NCBI RefSeq assembly: GCF_000004075.3
Contig: NC_026656.2
Location: 12,400,001 to 12,464,000, forward strand
From: Cucumis sativus
Taxonomy: Eukaryota; Streptophyta; Magnoliopsida; Cucurbitales; Cucurbitaceae
Direction: 5' to 3'
Length of the DNA stretch: 64,000 nucleotides
The position numbers and the translations under genes are program-made. Within the stretch, counting starts at the first letter, position 1. Every line of letters starts with the position of its first letter. This document shows positions 24,607 through 42,180 of the stretch, piece after piece. A model generated the notes under the pieces. It did no database searches. It was given only the letters and a program-made list of their open reading frames with translations, and was not told where the DNA came from.

Positions 24607-26379
24607 GGTTTCTATATTATAAATAATTAAGAGTTTTGCATTTGAAATTTTAGATTCTGTTTCAATTCATTTTAAAATCACTAATTAATGGATTTTAATT
24701 TTTACAGGATTATTTATTAGTCAATTTTAAATAATTGTGAATTGAAAATTTATAAGTTAATTTGAATAATAAAAATTGTAAACTTGATTGATTTAAAGTT
24801 TTGTTTGATGCCTAAGTTTCAAAATTGAGACTTTTATGTTCAACTTTTCACTAAAGGGCGGCTTTCAACTTTTAGTTGATGTCTAGTAATCAATTTAATT
24901 ATGAATTGAAATTTATAACTTAATTTCAATAACCATTGAAAGATAATAAAAAACTTAATTGATTATAACTCTTTTAAATTAAATTAATTAACACAGCATT
25001 TTTTCAAAATAGCATAACATATCAAAATATTTATAAAATATAAGAGATGGATAGAATTTAAAATTTTACTTATTTTTTAAAAAAATTATTAGGTAATTGT
25101 GCATATATATATTAAAAAGAATGAATTAGTATATCTGATTAGATCATATGAGAGGAGAGATCAAAAGAGAAGACATATATCTCATTTACTTTACTTTGAT
25201 GTGTAAAGCCTTTGCAAGCAACCAAAAAAAGGCATAACCCCACCCTCAATTGGATCAATTATCAAATATATTCCATTTTTCCTAAGTTTTATTGTCAAGC
25301 TATTTTTAAATATATTAAATAACTTCAAACTATTTCCACACTATACAAAAATCATTTATTTACTGTCATTTATTTGATTGCTTTGTTTTATAAACAGTTT
25401 TAATTTTTTTTTAATTTATAACAATTTTTTTAAAAAAATATTATAAAAAAAAAGATAATATTAACTATTGTTTAGTGGAGCCCTAGGGAACCTTGCCATG
25501 GAGGGTAAACAAAAAAAAGAAAAGAAAAGAAAAGAAAAGAAAAGCATATATTATAAATTATCCAATCATTTAACAAGATACATGTTTTTGTCTTCATTTA
25601 CTTTTTTATAATTTTAATAAAAAAATTAAAATATATTCTACTTTAATTATGGATTTTTTATCCTTAAATATTTATTTTTGTAGAAAAAAAATAAGAATTT
25701 CAAATGTCTCACAATTTCGTGAAGATAATTGAGTAGGGTGTACATGGATTGAATTGAATTGATCAGCTTCGTTGGAGGTGAACCCAAAAAATTCGAGTTA
25801 GTTGGATTGACAATCCAAAAGATTCAACTAAAACCTCCAACTCAACTCTTGAAATTCAGGGTTAGGTTATTATTTATTTATTTTTTCTAATTTTATATAT
25901 GTAAATTTATCTACAACAGATTAAATTATTAATAACTAAAATCTTATTCAATTAAAATATAAAATACAAAATATCTATGATATTTATTACCGACTTCAAA
26001 TAAAGTTACAGTAACAATTCTAAAAAAAGAAAAATTTCACAAATTAATGCATCCAAAATAATCAAATCAAAGTTTTAATACATGTATTTCAATTTAAGAT
26101 AAATATGACAACATTTGTTTTAAAAGCTACAACAATTACGAACATAAGCTAATTTACTCGTGTTATTAATTATTTCAACTTGTCTTTAAAGGAAAATTGT
26201 AAAAAATAGCACATTCAGATTCTATTAATAATAAATATCGATATAGATTAGTATACTTATATTAGTGGTATTGACAGACAAGGATAAAAATCTATCGGTT
26301 TCTATCATAGAATCTTAAATTTTGTTATAGTTTGTAGATATTTTAATTTTTTTTAATGTCCCCTCGTTAAATATTCTCC

Positions 26380-26452
<73 letters not shown>

Positions 26453-29400
26453 TACAATAATTAACTAATTTTACTATACTATGTTATATTGATATCCTTT
26501 TACATATATATATATATATAATCTAAAATATAAAATTACTCCAAACTGAAAAAATCCAATTATGTCATATCAAATTAAAAGAATATATAAAGAAAAAGAG
26601 AAAAGATATAAAGTATGTATTGTGTGTTTGAATAGAATGGTTTTAAAGAGTTTTGAAGTGTGAAGGTTACCATAAAAAAAACCCTTTTATTTATATATAT
26701 TTTTAAAATTTGAGCTTTAAAAGGGTTGAGAAAAGTTAATTTAGAGTTGTCTTATTATATTTGTCTAACTATATACACATTCTTGAAAGTATTTAATTTA
26801 CAACTTCATGTTAATTGAGCTAATTTTAATAATTACAAATAATCATACTCAATGAGTTTAATTTTGCAATTACTACTTTCTTTTTTTTCTTTTTTATTAT
26901 TCTTTTTATTCAAACATTTTAACTACTTAAATTAAGTTGGGTTAGTGTTAAAAATGGTATCTATAGTTTAACTTTTAGAATTTTAAGTGGTTTGCATATT
27001 ATTTGCAAATTTAAATGAATAGATCTATTATGGTAAATTTTTTATTAATAGTTTCATAAAATTAATTAGGAGTATAATTTACTCAAATTAAAAAGTTCAA
27101 GTAATCAAAATCAATAAAGTTTATGTAAATTGTGGATTCAAATTTATATTCTATTTTTAATAATTTAAATTTGGCTACAGCGATTCAATTAGTTAAAAAT
27201 AATTCTATTATACATAGTTGAATCTTTGTCTCAACTTATACCAATAATACATATTAAATTTAAAAACATCTCAATTATTTGAGGATAGTTTGGAAAATAG
27301 CTCTAATAGTATGTTAGTCACAAATTTTTTTCTTATTATCTTTGTTCATATTACATCATAATTAAACAAAAGACAATGAAAGATAAAATTGAGGTTTGTT
27401 AAGTCTATAGACAAGTAGACTAAAATTGCAAGAGAACATACAAAACTCAAGTCCAACGCCACAACATTGTACAACCCGACCAATAGCACTTGCGTGAAAG
27501 AAATATTTGTGCTATAGGCCAAAATCAAATTATGTCGAAGAAATTGACACAAGAGGAAGAGAGAGAAAGTTTTTTCACACAATTTACAAATGAAAGATAA
27601 TTTTGGAGAGAACACTCAGTCACTTTCCCTCAAAGTTTCTTACTAACTCTCTTTCCGATCTCTTCCTTTCTCTTTGCTTTACTTGATTTTCTTGTCAGAA
27701 ATGAAAGACACAATCACTATTTAATCACTATTTATATATGTGAGATCCTTGAAGCCTAAGTTAATGATTTCTCTTAAATTCTAACTATCGTAGATATTTT
27801 TAGTTTCATCCTTACCTAAAGAAATTCTTTAGAATTCCTTGACCTAAATAAATTTTAGGATATTTTTATATATATATATATACATTAATATTTATTTACA
27901 TCTTTCTAACATAATTTTAGAGAAATCTAATTTACACACAAATGACATATATTATGGATACTTTGGGACTCTTCTAGACTAGTTATTGCCGTTGCTATAT
28001 ATTTTAACAAATTAGCTTCAACCTCGACCAAGTGTTGAGGTTGAGGGCAACCTAATTGTAGTTGCAACTTGCAAAACTCATACCCTTAACTAAAGAATTT
28101 CATGGTCAGCTTGGATTCAAGAAATAACGAACCCTAAGTTATTTTTTTTAGATTTAAGTATATTATAAGTCAAAAATCCTAAAATTATTCCAGCAACATT
28201 TTTTATTTGAAGTATAAAAGTGAGTATAGTAAAACTACTGCAATAACATACATTTAATGTGTAGTCTTATTGGCTACTCACCTTCAAATCTAAAATATAG
28301 ACTCCTTTTAACTTGAACGTGAACCGAAACATTATTTTTTTTAATACAGGAAATGGGATATAGAAACGTAAGATAATATCTTATCTAAAAATCTAAAAAG
28401 AGTAATGAGTTATGTTGTGTGGAGTATGGTTTAGTTAAAGAAGAGATCAATTTTGTATGTTATCGAAAATAGTGGAGTGGTGAGAAATTGACACGTGGCA
28501 ACCACGACTGATGGAGAGAAAGCTGTCACCATATTAGTGGTGGGACTGATGGGACATAAAAAGTAAGTTGAGTTTAATGGCCCTTAAAACAAATTTCGAA
28601 AAAATTTGATTGAAATAGAAAGTGCCACGTAGTATTTTCTTAAAGAGTAAGAAAGTCGATGTGGCATTTCCATTCGAATTCCATTTTTTTTCAAGTGCTT
28701 CACCGGTTGTCCACTTGGCATTTCCCCACTAATATCTGTCTGTCTAATCACCAATTTCATAAATTACTTTTGAATTATATTTCACAAAATTATTAATACA
28801 TTTTCTTTCCACAATAAGTAGATTGAGATTAATGTCAGTTATACTCATTTTAGTTATTTGGTATAATTCAACTAACCTTATCATTTTCATTTTTATCAAA
28901 AAAAGCAAAAAAGAAAAAAAGAAAAAGAGAAAGTTGAGATGGACAATTCTCACATGTTACATTAACCGCTTGAGTGGTTGTTTATAAAGGTAAGTATAAT
29001 GAGTAGCAATTTTAAGAACAATAATCGAGTGTACAACAAAGTTTTATAAAAAATAAACTTCTATAATCTATCAATGATATACAAATATTTTGTAATATAG
29101 TCCATCAATGATAGACTTTCACAGATTTTGTTATATTTGTAATTTTTTTAAATGTTACTACATATGGTAATACTTTGAAATGTTTTTTTTTTAAAATATA
29201 ACAAAGTGGCAAAATATTTATACAGTAAAAAACAATTTCGAAAACAGAAAAATGTCACAGACCCACGATAAAAAGTACCAAAAATGTCTTTGTCAATATG
29301 TGATTAGCACTCAGGGGCATATCTTGTAGTAAGACCGTTCAGATTTGGCTATTCGATCGTTTATATTTAGATTATTTAGATTTGGCTACACTATTAGATT

Positions 29401-30555
29401 TTCCTGCCCAAATCTAAATACACGGTTAGATTTCCCTACCCAAATCTAAATACCAAGTCTAAATCCCAAATCTAAATGATTTTTTTGATTAGGCTATCAA
29501 ATAGATTCAAAAATAAAAAATTTCAAGATTTTTTGATATTGAGATCCCAACAATTTTTTCAAGATATTTTATATTTTGCTGGAGATGTTAAGAATCTCAC
29601 ATTGGAAAATCCAATGAAACTCAGTCCATATAACGTAGATGACCTACTCTCATTTTTAATTGGTTTTGAGATGAATTTCCATACTATTAAACATATTTGA
29701 CTTTTGACTTTGTTACACATTTGTTAAATATTTTAGTGTTTTGTTATATTTATGAAATTTTTTCTTACTTTGAATCTAATTGTTATGTTTGCAATTGTCA
29801 CTATTTATATTGCATCATCTAAGGAGTTTTTGAGCCCAACACAAGTGGGTTGAGTGAGCTACTACAACTTAGGCTATGTTTGAAGTTCCAATTATAATAG
29901 TCGATGTAAAAAAAATTAACTATGATATTACTATTTCAAATCTTTATTATTATGTTCACTATTTGATATAGTATTTGCTATTTTTTGTTTCTCTTCTCTT
30001 TCCCTCTTTGTTATGGTGTTTAAACACAAACTAGAATAGTTTACAACTGTTATAACTTATAGAGTTAGCATACCAAACATATTAGTAAAACGATATGTAT
30101 CCAATGGTATGATGAGTACTACTAAAAACCTTGAACTAAGTCGAGATTAACCTTGTGCACTTTAATACGAGAGATGAACTTTAGGTCATGTAATAACTAT
30201 AGACATTTTGTGAATCACAATGATATAGTTAGTAGTACAACTACAAAATCAAATAGTACAACGAATAATATTCTATTTTATTATATCCTAATATTATGTT
30301 GTTGTACATTGTAAAAACATTTTTTCTTTTTACAATATATATTTCTAAGGACTATGTTACCTACTTTTAAGGCTATGGGACATATTCTATCTTATTAATA
30401 ATTTTCAACAAATAATTGTAATATAGTCTTCTAGACAAAAGAGAAAAAAAAAAAAAGAGCTTCAAATTGCAAATTTTTTAAAGATTTTCTTTTTTTTTAA
30501 AAAAAAGTAAATGGAATATTTGAATTAAAAAGAAAAGGTTTCAATTTAGTGTAAC
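22885..30555. other. Long gene-poor region with simple and dispersed repeats
   Basis: AT-rich DNA with a long T run near 24574-24600, an AAAAG repeat near 25515-25543, the large TA microsatellite below and several repeat-like fragments. At about 26190-26340 is a TCTATCGGTTTCTATCATAGA-type segment, and at about 29050-29190 a similar ATCTATCAATGATA-type segment in another orientation; both look like members of a dispersed family. A GC-richer patch at 28480-28730 has ACGT cores (ACACGTGGCA, GCCACGTAG) but no gene. None of the open frames has a recognisable domain. Confidence 0.5.
26385..26450. repeat. (TA)n microsatellite, about 33 units
   Basis: An uninterrupted TA dinucleotide tract of about 65 bases. 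Such tracts are highly length-variable and prone to slippage. Confidence 0.97.
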
Positions 30556-30563
30556 TATAAATA
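30556..30563 (+). promoter_or_regulatory. TATA box of the DUF4408 gene
   Basis: TATAAATA in context ACTATAAATACC lies about 300 bases upstream of the DUF4408 start codon, a plausible core promoter with a leader of about 270 bases. It is inferred from sequence match and spacing. Confidence 0.45.
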
Positions 30564-30861
30564 CCAATCAAACTAAAAGTATTCAAAACAATATAACTAA
30601 CATTCTCAATTGGAAAGAAAATTAAAGGAAAAAAAAAGTGAAAATTAAGATTACTTTGTTTTTTCTTGTTGATTTTTCTCTCTGTTTCCATGATTCCGAT
30701 TAAGAATTTCTTTGCAGCACCCTCGTGTTTTCTTCCACCGGAGATGATCTTCACGGTTGAGTCGAAAAATTCGGAGGAGGAGTTTGTTTATCAGTAACTT
30801 TGATTTGAATTTTACGATATCAATTTTGTGGTTTTTTTCTTTCTTTTTTTCTTTCTTCGAA

Positions 30862-31548
30862 ATGGAGTCCGTCAATTTCTACGATATAAGAACAGAGAAA
30901 GCGAACGCGATTCTTAAGTATCGACAGTTTAGGAAAATCGCTAATCTGTTTCGATTCATCGAATTGTGTTTGATTCTCATCGTGATCTCGAGATTTTCCA
31001 GTCATTTGCCGACTGCTTTGAAAAATTCTACCGAGTATTTCCGATGCTTGTCCGTGACATTAATCAGTCCTCGTTTCGTGTTTTTGATCGGAAACGCTAT
31101 AGTCATCACTCTTTTCGCTAAGTCTGGACAGTTCTCTGCCAAGGATCCGAGCAAGAAGAGTTTAGTTGCGGATCTTTACGAGGAGTTCATAAAAAACAGC
31201 GAGAAGAATAATCAGAAATCTCCACGCACTGAAATCAAGCATATCGACGAAAGCCGCAGAAAAGCTTCGATATCTGTCGAGAAGATCGTGAATAATCCTA
31301 AGGAAACAAGGCGATATGAGAGGAGTAAATCGGAGAGAATGGAGGTTGTACCGCGGGAGAAGGTGGATCGTGAAATGCAGCGATCGGAGACGGAGAAATG
31401 CAAGAAAATGGTGGAATTGAAGGAAGGAAGAAGAAATAGGTCGTATCTGGAAGATGGAATGAGCAACGAAGAGTTCCGGCAGACGGTGGAGGCGTTCATA
31501 GCGCGGCAGCAGAGGTTGCAAAGGGAGGAAGAGTTGAGTGAATTTTAG
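30862..31548 (+). CDS. DUF4408/DUF761 domain membrane protein
   Basis: A single-exon gene for 228 aa, clearly GC-richer than its surroundings. I chose the ATG at 30862 (MESVNFYDIR); an in-frame ATG at 30757 would add a basic and then Phe-rich N-terminus typical of a translated T-rich leader. Two hydrophobic segments (about 32-45 and 63-86) fit the DUF4408 membrane hairpin. The middle (about 92-198) is charged and probably disordered. The C-terminus carries the DUF761 motif, NEEFRQTVEAFIARQQRL, near residues 202-219. Such plant proteins lack a firm biochemical role; some are linked to stress or signalling, so I assign no function. Confidence 0.9.
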   Translation: MESVNFYDIRTEKANAILKYRQFRKIANLFRFIELCLILIVISRFSSHLPTALKNSTEYFRCLSVTLISPRFVFLIGNAIVITLFAKSGQFSAKDPSKKSLVADLYEEFIKNSEKNNQKSPRTEIKHIDESRRKASISVEKIVNNPKETRRYERSKSERMEVVPREKVDREMQRSETEKCKKMVELKEGRRNRSYLEDGMSNEEFRQTVEAFIARQQRLQREEELSEF

Positions 31549-34500
31549 GAAAACTATGTAAATCAAAAAGCTCTAAGTTGTGGTAAATCCGCCAAGAAAA
31601 TTAGGGCTACGGGTTGAAGAAGATGAAAAAAGTTGTAACAACTTTTAATGTATGTAATGTATACAGTTTTATTTTCAAAAACATATATTTGGATGAAAGT
31701 TATATAAAAACACATTCAAACCACTTTTTATTTTTTAGTTAGACTTCAATTCAATTAACCCTATCAACTTTTTTAATATTATGGTCCGCCTCAACAAATT
31801 TCTCTCATCTTCTTCTTTAAGTTAATCTATGTGTTTAACTGAACTCTACTTATGAGATTACGTATTCTTTCCTTTTTAAATCGTTGAATGTAACTATCGA
31901 CTATATCGACTTTGATGTGACAAGCTACTTTGGTTATGTGATGACTCTAATGATGTTAGGGTAGTTGTAGCATTTGATATTGTAGGGTATTAAACCGAGC
32001 ATCATCTTATATTTTTCTATTGCATATATTTACTAGCTCAACTGGTCAGATCGAAACGTAAAATTTTGACTTTTCTCTTTTGGGATATGTGCTTTTCTAC
32101 GTTGTCTCTCCGTTTCTCTTGGGTTGGACTCACCTTATGGCTTTAAATTGTTTATATGTTTCATAGAAGTTGAAAAATGTTTCATAGAGCAACTATGAAT
32201 GAAAGCGATGTTGAATAAAAAATTGGAACTTAGCGACATTACATCGTTCCAAATCTTGACACATCTATTTTGAATAGTAATTATTTTCAATAGAAAATTT
32301 TATTGAATTTCTAATTCGTAGGTAATTTTAAAATATTCCAAAATAGTTAAAAGGAATGTTAGATTTTTTTTTTAATATATATTTGATCAATGAATGAAGG
32401 AAAACTTGAATGGAACAATTTATTGGAATTGAATAGATATTATTGTAGACTATTATTGTTTTTGGCAAGAATACAATTCCTTAGTCAATTTTAATAATCT
32501 AATTCTATATATATATTATTATATATGTCTTTGTATTTTCTAGTTTTCAAATATTACTTTACATAACTTAATTTTAATTAATTAACAAAATTTCTAATTT
32601 GATATATTAGTTGATATAATAATAAAATTATATTTGTTGGCATTCTTGAATATGGAAGTTTTAAATCTTCCCACCCCTTTTAAAAAACAATGGTAAATTT
32701 CAATGAAGCATAGATTTATGTAATTTTAACAAGGTTCTCAAATTCATTTTATCATATCTTTTAAAACAAAGTTTTATTTATAATTATGTTTCACTACTAT
32801 ATGATAAATGAAATATGTAGATCTTAATAGCTTTTTGTCACAATTATTCCCTAAAAATGATAGTGCATTGTGACAATATAGACCAATGGTTTAAGATATA
32901 TAGGTTTATTATTCCATAGTCTTATAAGGCTTTGTGGCACATCCCAACATTTACATTTATACTATTATATACTCTCATCTCAACTCAACTTTCAAATTTT
33001 GTTTTAACTTTTTATTATTCTTCTCATTATCATTATTTAAATTGTCTCATATTCCTATTTTAAAAGTTTTTTTCTAATACAATTTGGGTAAGATCTTCAA
33101 ACTTTTGTTTCAACAAAGTTGGAAATTAGAAATATTTGTGAAAAACATAAATTTTATAAATAGAAACTAAAATCCAAAATGATCGTAACCAGAATCAAGT
33201 TTATAGCAATAAAATCAATCAATTCTGATATCTTGATCTTCTAACGTACTTAAAATTTGTATGTTTAACACTTGCATATATACGGTATAAATTGTCTATC
33301 CTTATATGAGTTTGATATTTACATCAGAGATTAGTCATATGTTCATTTAGGGTCTACCATAAATATTTATATTTTCTAATTCTTTGTTTCTAATTTTTTT
33401 TCAAGAACACATCCATCAACAAATTCAATAAAATGAAGACCCCGATATTTTCTTCAATATTCAGGTATATCATTAAAAGAAAAAAGGAGAAGTTATTATG
33501 GACTAACTAAAGTCATTCTTCCACTATATTTTGACAACTAAAAGGGAAATGCTTTATTATTCGTTATTATTATTACTATTAATATTTTGAGTCCAACAAT
33601 AATACGTAGGATGAAGAATTTGAACTTCAAACTTCTTGGTTGATGATACATGTTTTATGTCGGTTTAACCATGTTGATAAAGAAAAAATTCTCTATGAAA
33701 TATTCCAAATTATTTATGGCTGTTACAAAAGTAGTTTAAGATGTTGGTGACAACAAAATGTCAAGGTTTTAAGTTGATGGAAATATCACTAAATTGTCGA
33801 TCGATATTTATGAAAAAAATATATATAATAGTATGATTACTAGTTGTTACAAATATCAACAAGAGAATGTGGTTTATGGATTAGATAGGGTAGAGCATCT
33901 CTTTATACTTAGGAGATTAAAATATCAGAAAAGAAATAAAAGCATTGTATGACATATATAACATGTATCATCATCCACTAAACAAGGGTTTGAATCAAAT
34001 TCTAATGAGATTTGAGGATTCTCAAATCAAAATTTATAATGAAAAAGAGAATATATTTGGTACACTTTTCATTAGACCACACATCCTATTTTTCTTTCAT
34101 GTTCTACTACTCAAATCCATAGTTTAGGAGACAAATTTGGAAATTTTGCCAAACATTTAACATTACTAAATATATGTCTAAATCAATTGAGTATACAATC
34201 AAATTGTATTTTCTATTTTCGAATTTTAGAAAATAGATGTGTTTGAAATATATCCTTTTTACCACAGGAGGTTCAATTCCAGCTTTAAAGGGCTTAGATT
34301 TTTTTTTTTTTTCAATTATATGAAAAAGTGAATTTCAAAAATAGGTTCTGAGTAATTATTTTCCTAATTTAAAATAATAAGAAGTTGGTATAGAGGCTAA
34401 AAAACTACATTTTGAGAAGAACTAGATGAATCTATCCTAAAAAATTTAAGTATTAAACTCACATACTCTTCAAAACTCTTGAGAGAGCTAAAAAGGAAAG

Positions 34501-34688
34501 GTCGTCTGTAATCAAATATATAAAAGCTTGACAAAATGGTTTCCAACAGCTATAATATAAACTAACATAAATATACCTCAATTGGTGCAAGAAAGGACTC
34601 ACTGAGCCGAGATCACTAACAATAGATGGACAATATAACCACACCAAAATAACAAAACAAGAGGAAACCAGTTAAAATTTTAATTTTT

Positions 34689-34793
34689 ACTAAAGCATTA
34701 GTTTTAATTCGGATCCAAAATTGAACAATTTATATCATATGACTAAAGCATTAGTTTTAATTCGGATCCAAAATTGAACAATTTATATCATAT
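34689..34793. repeat. 53-bp tandem duplication, two copies
   Basis: A unit starting ACTAAAGCATTAGTTTTAA begins at 34689 and again at 34742 with no mismatch that I can see over the copied length. A second short duplication, ATATCTAACTAAGAAAC, follows near 34854-34890. Perfect identity suggests a recent event. Confidence 0.9.
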
Positions 34794-34849
34794 ATAACCA
34801 AAAACCAATCTAAATCAAATCTAAATCAAAGCTACCATTGATACATAGT

Positions 34850-34990
34850 TTCAATATCTAACTAAGAAACAATATCTAACTAAGAAATCATGAGTTCAAT
34901 CTATAGTAGCCACCTACCTAAAAATTAATTTTGTAGGTTGCTTCGTGGGAGACAGAGATTCGAATCCCCTCTCCAACTTGTGACTCTAAA
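34850..34990. repeat. SINE-like or tRNA-derived repeat fragment
   Basis: Phrases such as CATGAGTTCAATCTATAGT and AGATTCGAATCCCC resemble the RNA polymerase III B-box (GTTCAANNC / GGTTCGAATCC) found in tRNA-derived SINEs, and the text resembles dispersed repeats I associate with cucurbit genomes. No clean A-box, tail or target duplication was identified, so this is tentative. Confidence 0.25.
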
Positions 34991-36127
34991 CAAGATTTAT
35001 CTCCAAGAAACAGAAACCATATTTATGACCTAAATGGTATTTTGAGGAGAATTAAAACCAAAGGAATGAGATAATTGGATAAGAGCTTAGAAGAGGGGTC
35101 TCAAGTTTTCATTGAATGTGAAAGATAATGGTATTAATGGAAAGGGAATTGATTCAAATGAGCTGTTAATTGGATAAAGGGAAAAAGAAATTGAAGAATA
35201 ATACTAACAATAATAATTCCATCAAACACAACACTCACTCAAAATCTTGTGCTATCTCATCTTTCATTATTCAAATCAAGGCAACCAACCAGTCCTTGGA
35301 ATAGAGGCATCCAATTCCAAATTCCTGTCTCCTCCAAACAAGAACCCCAATTAATGGACTCAGATGCCACTACAATTTAGTTCATATTCGCTTGGAAAGG
35401 GAAAGAAAAATATCCAACTCCACTCTAGCAGATTCTCCTTTCCTAATCACCTTCACGACTGCATTGCCGTATGAACTCCGAGACACTAGGCTCTGATCCC
35501 ATAGGATAACAGTAAACATAACATGGGAAAGGTCTCCCAACTCCATTGTTTCTCTAACATGAGACATCCAAGATGTTTAATCAAGCAAAGGCAGGTCAAC
35601 TAAATTTTTTAAAGTAGCGAGAACTAGAAATGAGAAAGCATACAGGTCTATCAAATTCACCATCCTTTCAAAACCAGATGAAGTTCGAGAATGATCGGTC
35701 GAGATTACATTATATTTGTATGTAGCACGGTATTGTAATAGTCATGACCGTGCATTTAAGTGTGTGAAACCATTCCATTTTCCAATGAGAGAAAGCTATA
35801 GCAAATACAAAACCGAACTAAATCACTTTAGACCCAACCATAAGGACTAAAGGATTCTCACTACACATGATAAAGTATAAAGTATATCCAATTAGCACTT
35901 TTTATTTGCAGACCCTATCAACCAAATTAGGCTCTGATGCTTGTACCTGAAATATCGCTAAACCACTTTAGTATCACGGAATCCGTGTTCTTCACCTACT
36001 ACTCTACCTGATATGATCAATTCAAAGAACACTTTTCATGGAAATCTTAATGTACTTACCTCAAAATTTGGAGATTGTGATAAAACGAACTGAGTCTCCT
36101 TTGTTTGCTGGACAGTTAGATCAAGTT

Positions 36128-40543
<4,416 letters not shown>

Positions 40544-41867
40544 ATTAGAACTAAAAACTTGACCAAACCTAGATAGTGGTGACTTCAATGATTTTCCCCC
40601 ACACACCCAACTTCCACGGAAGTGTGGTAGAACCTGAAATTCAATAAAACCGAAAAACTACGGAAATAAATTATTTGAAACATGATCCAATGATTAAACA
40701 TTCAATACTCTTTCTTTGAAATCACAAACACTTCAATTTCGTAAAAATATCTTAAACTTGTAATAAACTTTAAAAACTTCTTGGCTCAAATTAATGTGGA
40801 TGAAGATTTATAACTCTCCATACACAGATGCCAGAGGACAAAGAATAAAACTTGCAAATCAAATCCAGAAAATTCTGAAACAAAATGAAATTGTTGCTTC
40901 ACATTATTGGAGGTGAAGAATTAAAACCAAAACAACCAAAGAAGAAAATAAATCAATTTCCTAATTCATCTTTTCCCAAACAAAACGTTGACGCATGTTC
41001 TGAATGTTTATTTAATTAAAAGAGATCAAAACAAATTACTTCTATAATGTTTAATCTAATTTTAGGCAAAAGGATGTTAAATTAGAAAGAAAAAAAATGG
41101 AGTTCACCATTCAAAGGAGGAGGATTTAGGTAAAGTTGTCATTCCGTCTAGGGCTTACTTTTCCAATTGATCTATCTTTTTATTCAAAAGAACTGAACAT
41201 ATTGCCTAATATATTCATCTTAATTATTCTACCAAACAAATGAAAAACACTTAAAAAATGAAACCCACTTCCATATCCATAGTTTTACATGAATAGAATT
41301 CATTAAAAAAATTAGAAAGTAAAGAACAGAAGAAAAAGTGTTAAAACAATTGTTGCATTGTAATGCATTCTTCTTTTTTCCTTCACTTTACCTCCAGATT
41401 CTTCCCTACCTAACAAACTGCAGAGAAAAATCAATTAAGAAACACAATCCTTACAACTCATATTCCCTTGCCATTAAAGATAATGGATAATGTCATAAAG
41501 AGACGAACAAGAGGCTGAAAAATACAGACACAATAAAACAAACAAACAAACTATTGAAAAGGGGACATGCAATAAACTACTCACAGTTGAAATGCAAATC
41601 CAATCAACAAAATGCACGAAGAATAAGAACAATGGACGATCACCCAATTAAAGAAAGAAGATTTAACCTCAAACCCAGATAACAAAAACAAGAACAGAAA
41701 CCAAAAAAAAGCTCGGTCCCCATTCCCAAACAATGAAATTTCAAAATGAGGCAACAAAATCAGAAAGAAAAAGAAGGGGGAGAAAGAAAATGAAACACAA
41801 CCCACCGAAGTTAAACGGGGGATGAAAATATTCAACTCGAAAAAGCCTAAGATAAACTTAGGCTGAC

Positions 41868-42180
41868 CTTCGACTGGAAGAGGGTTAGGTTTAGGAGAGG
41901 AAATGGGGGTGAATGTTAATGGATTGTGAAGGGATTTTAGGAAATGGGCATTTCTGAAAAGGGAAGAGGAGTGGGAAATCCAGCTGGTAGGGAGTTTTTT
42001 AGATGGAAAAACCGCTTCTTTTGTTTATCTGGTTTCGATCTTTTGGTGGCTTTTTATCTTTTTTTTGGTCTGTAATGGAAGAGGGTAAATGTGGGAAAGA
42101 AGATTTTGAAGAAGAAAACAGAGGAAAATCCAAAGACGCGTTTCTTGCTGCGGATTATCGCCGTCTATGATCCAAATTGA
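41868..42180 (-). other. Probable leader exon of DHFR-TS with a tiny uORF
   Basis: On the minus strand a GC-richer leader ends in GTCGAAG|GTCAGC at 41868/41867. The matching acceptor, TTTCAG|GTTCTACC at 40633, gives a leader intron of about 1.23 kb. The leader contains a four-codon upstream frame, MPIS-stop, at 41937-41951. The right end of the exon is approximate. Confidence 0.45.

Larger units (their letters stand above)
31549..36127. other. Gene-poor region with short repeats; right end may be DHFR-TS 3' UTR
   Basis: AT-rich DNA without a supported gene. Contents include a 53-bp tandem duplication (34689-34793), a tRNA-derived-looking fragment (about 34850-34990) and, from about 35380 to 36127, less AT-biased DNA downstream of DHFR-TS. 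In that last part a consensus donor, GAG|GTAAGTA on the minus strand (about 36061), suggests a spliced 3' UTR. A 61-codon minus-strand frame at 35382-35567 has fairly normal amino-acid composition but I do not recognise it. Confidence 0.45.

Noticed and set aside
29476-29700. 74-codon frame after repeated CAAATCTAAAT phrases
   Set aside because: Short, unsupported, and probably within a degraded repeat.
31162-31566. 134-codon minus-strand frame antisense to the DUF4408 gene
   Set aside because: It is a shadow of the GC-richer sense gene, rich in Leu, Phe and Arg, without a domain.
40544-40606. N-terminal extension of DHFR-TS beginning CGGKSLKSPL
   Set aside because: The apparent start is a GTG codon, and the inferred leader exon brings an in-frame TAA with no ATG. 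The ATG at 40543 is the first usable start.
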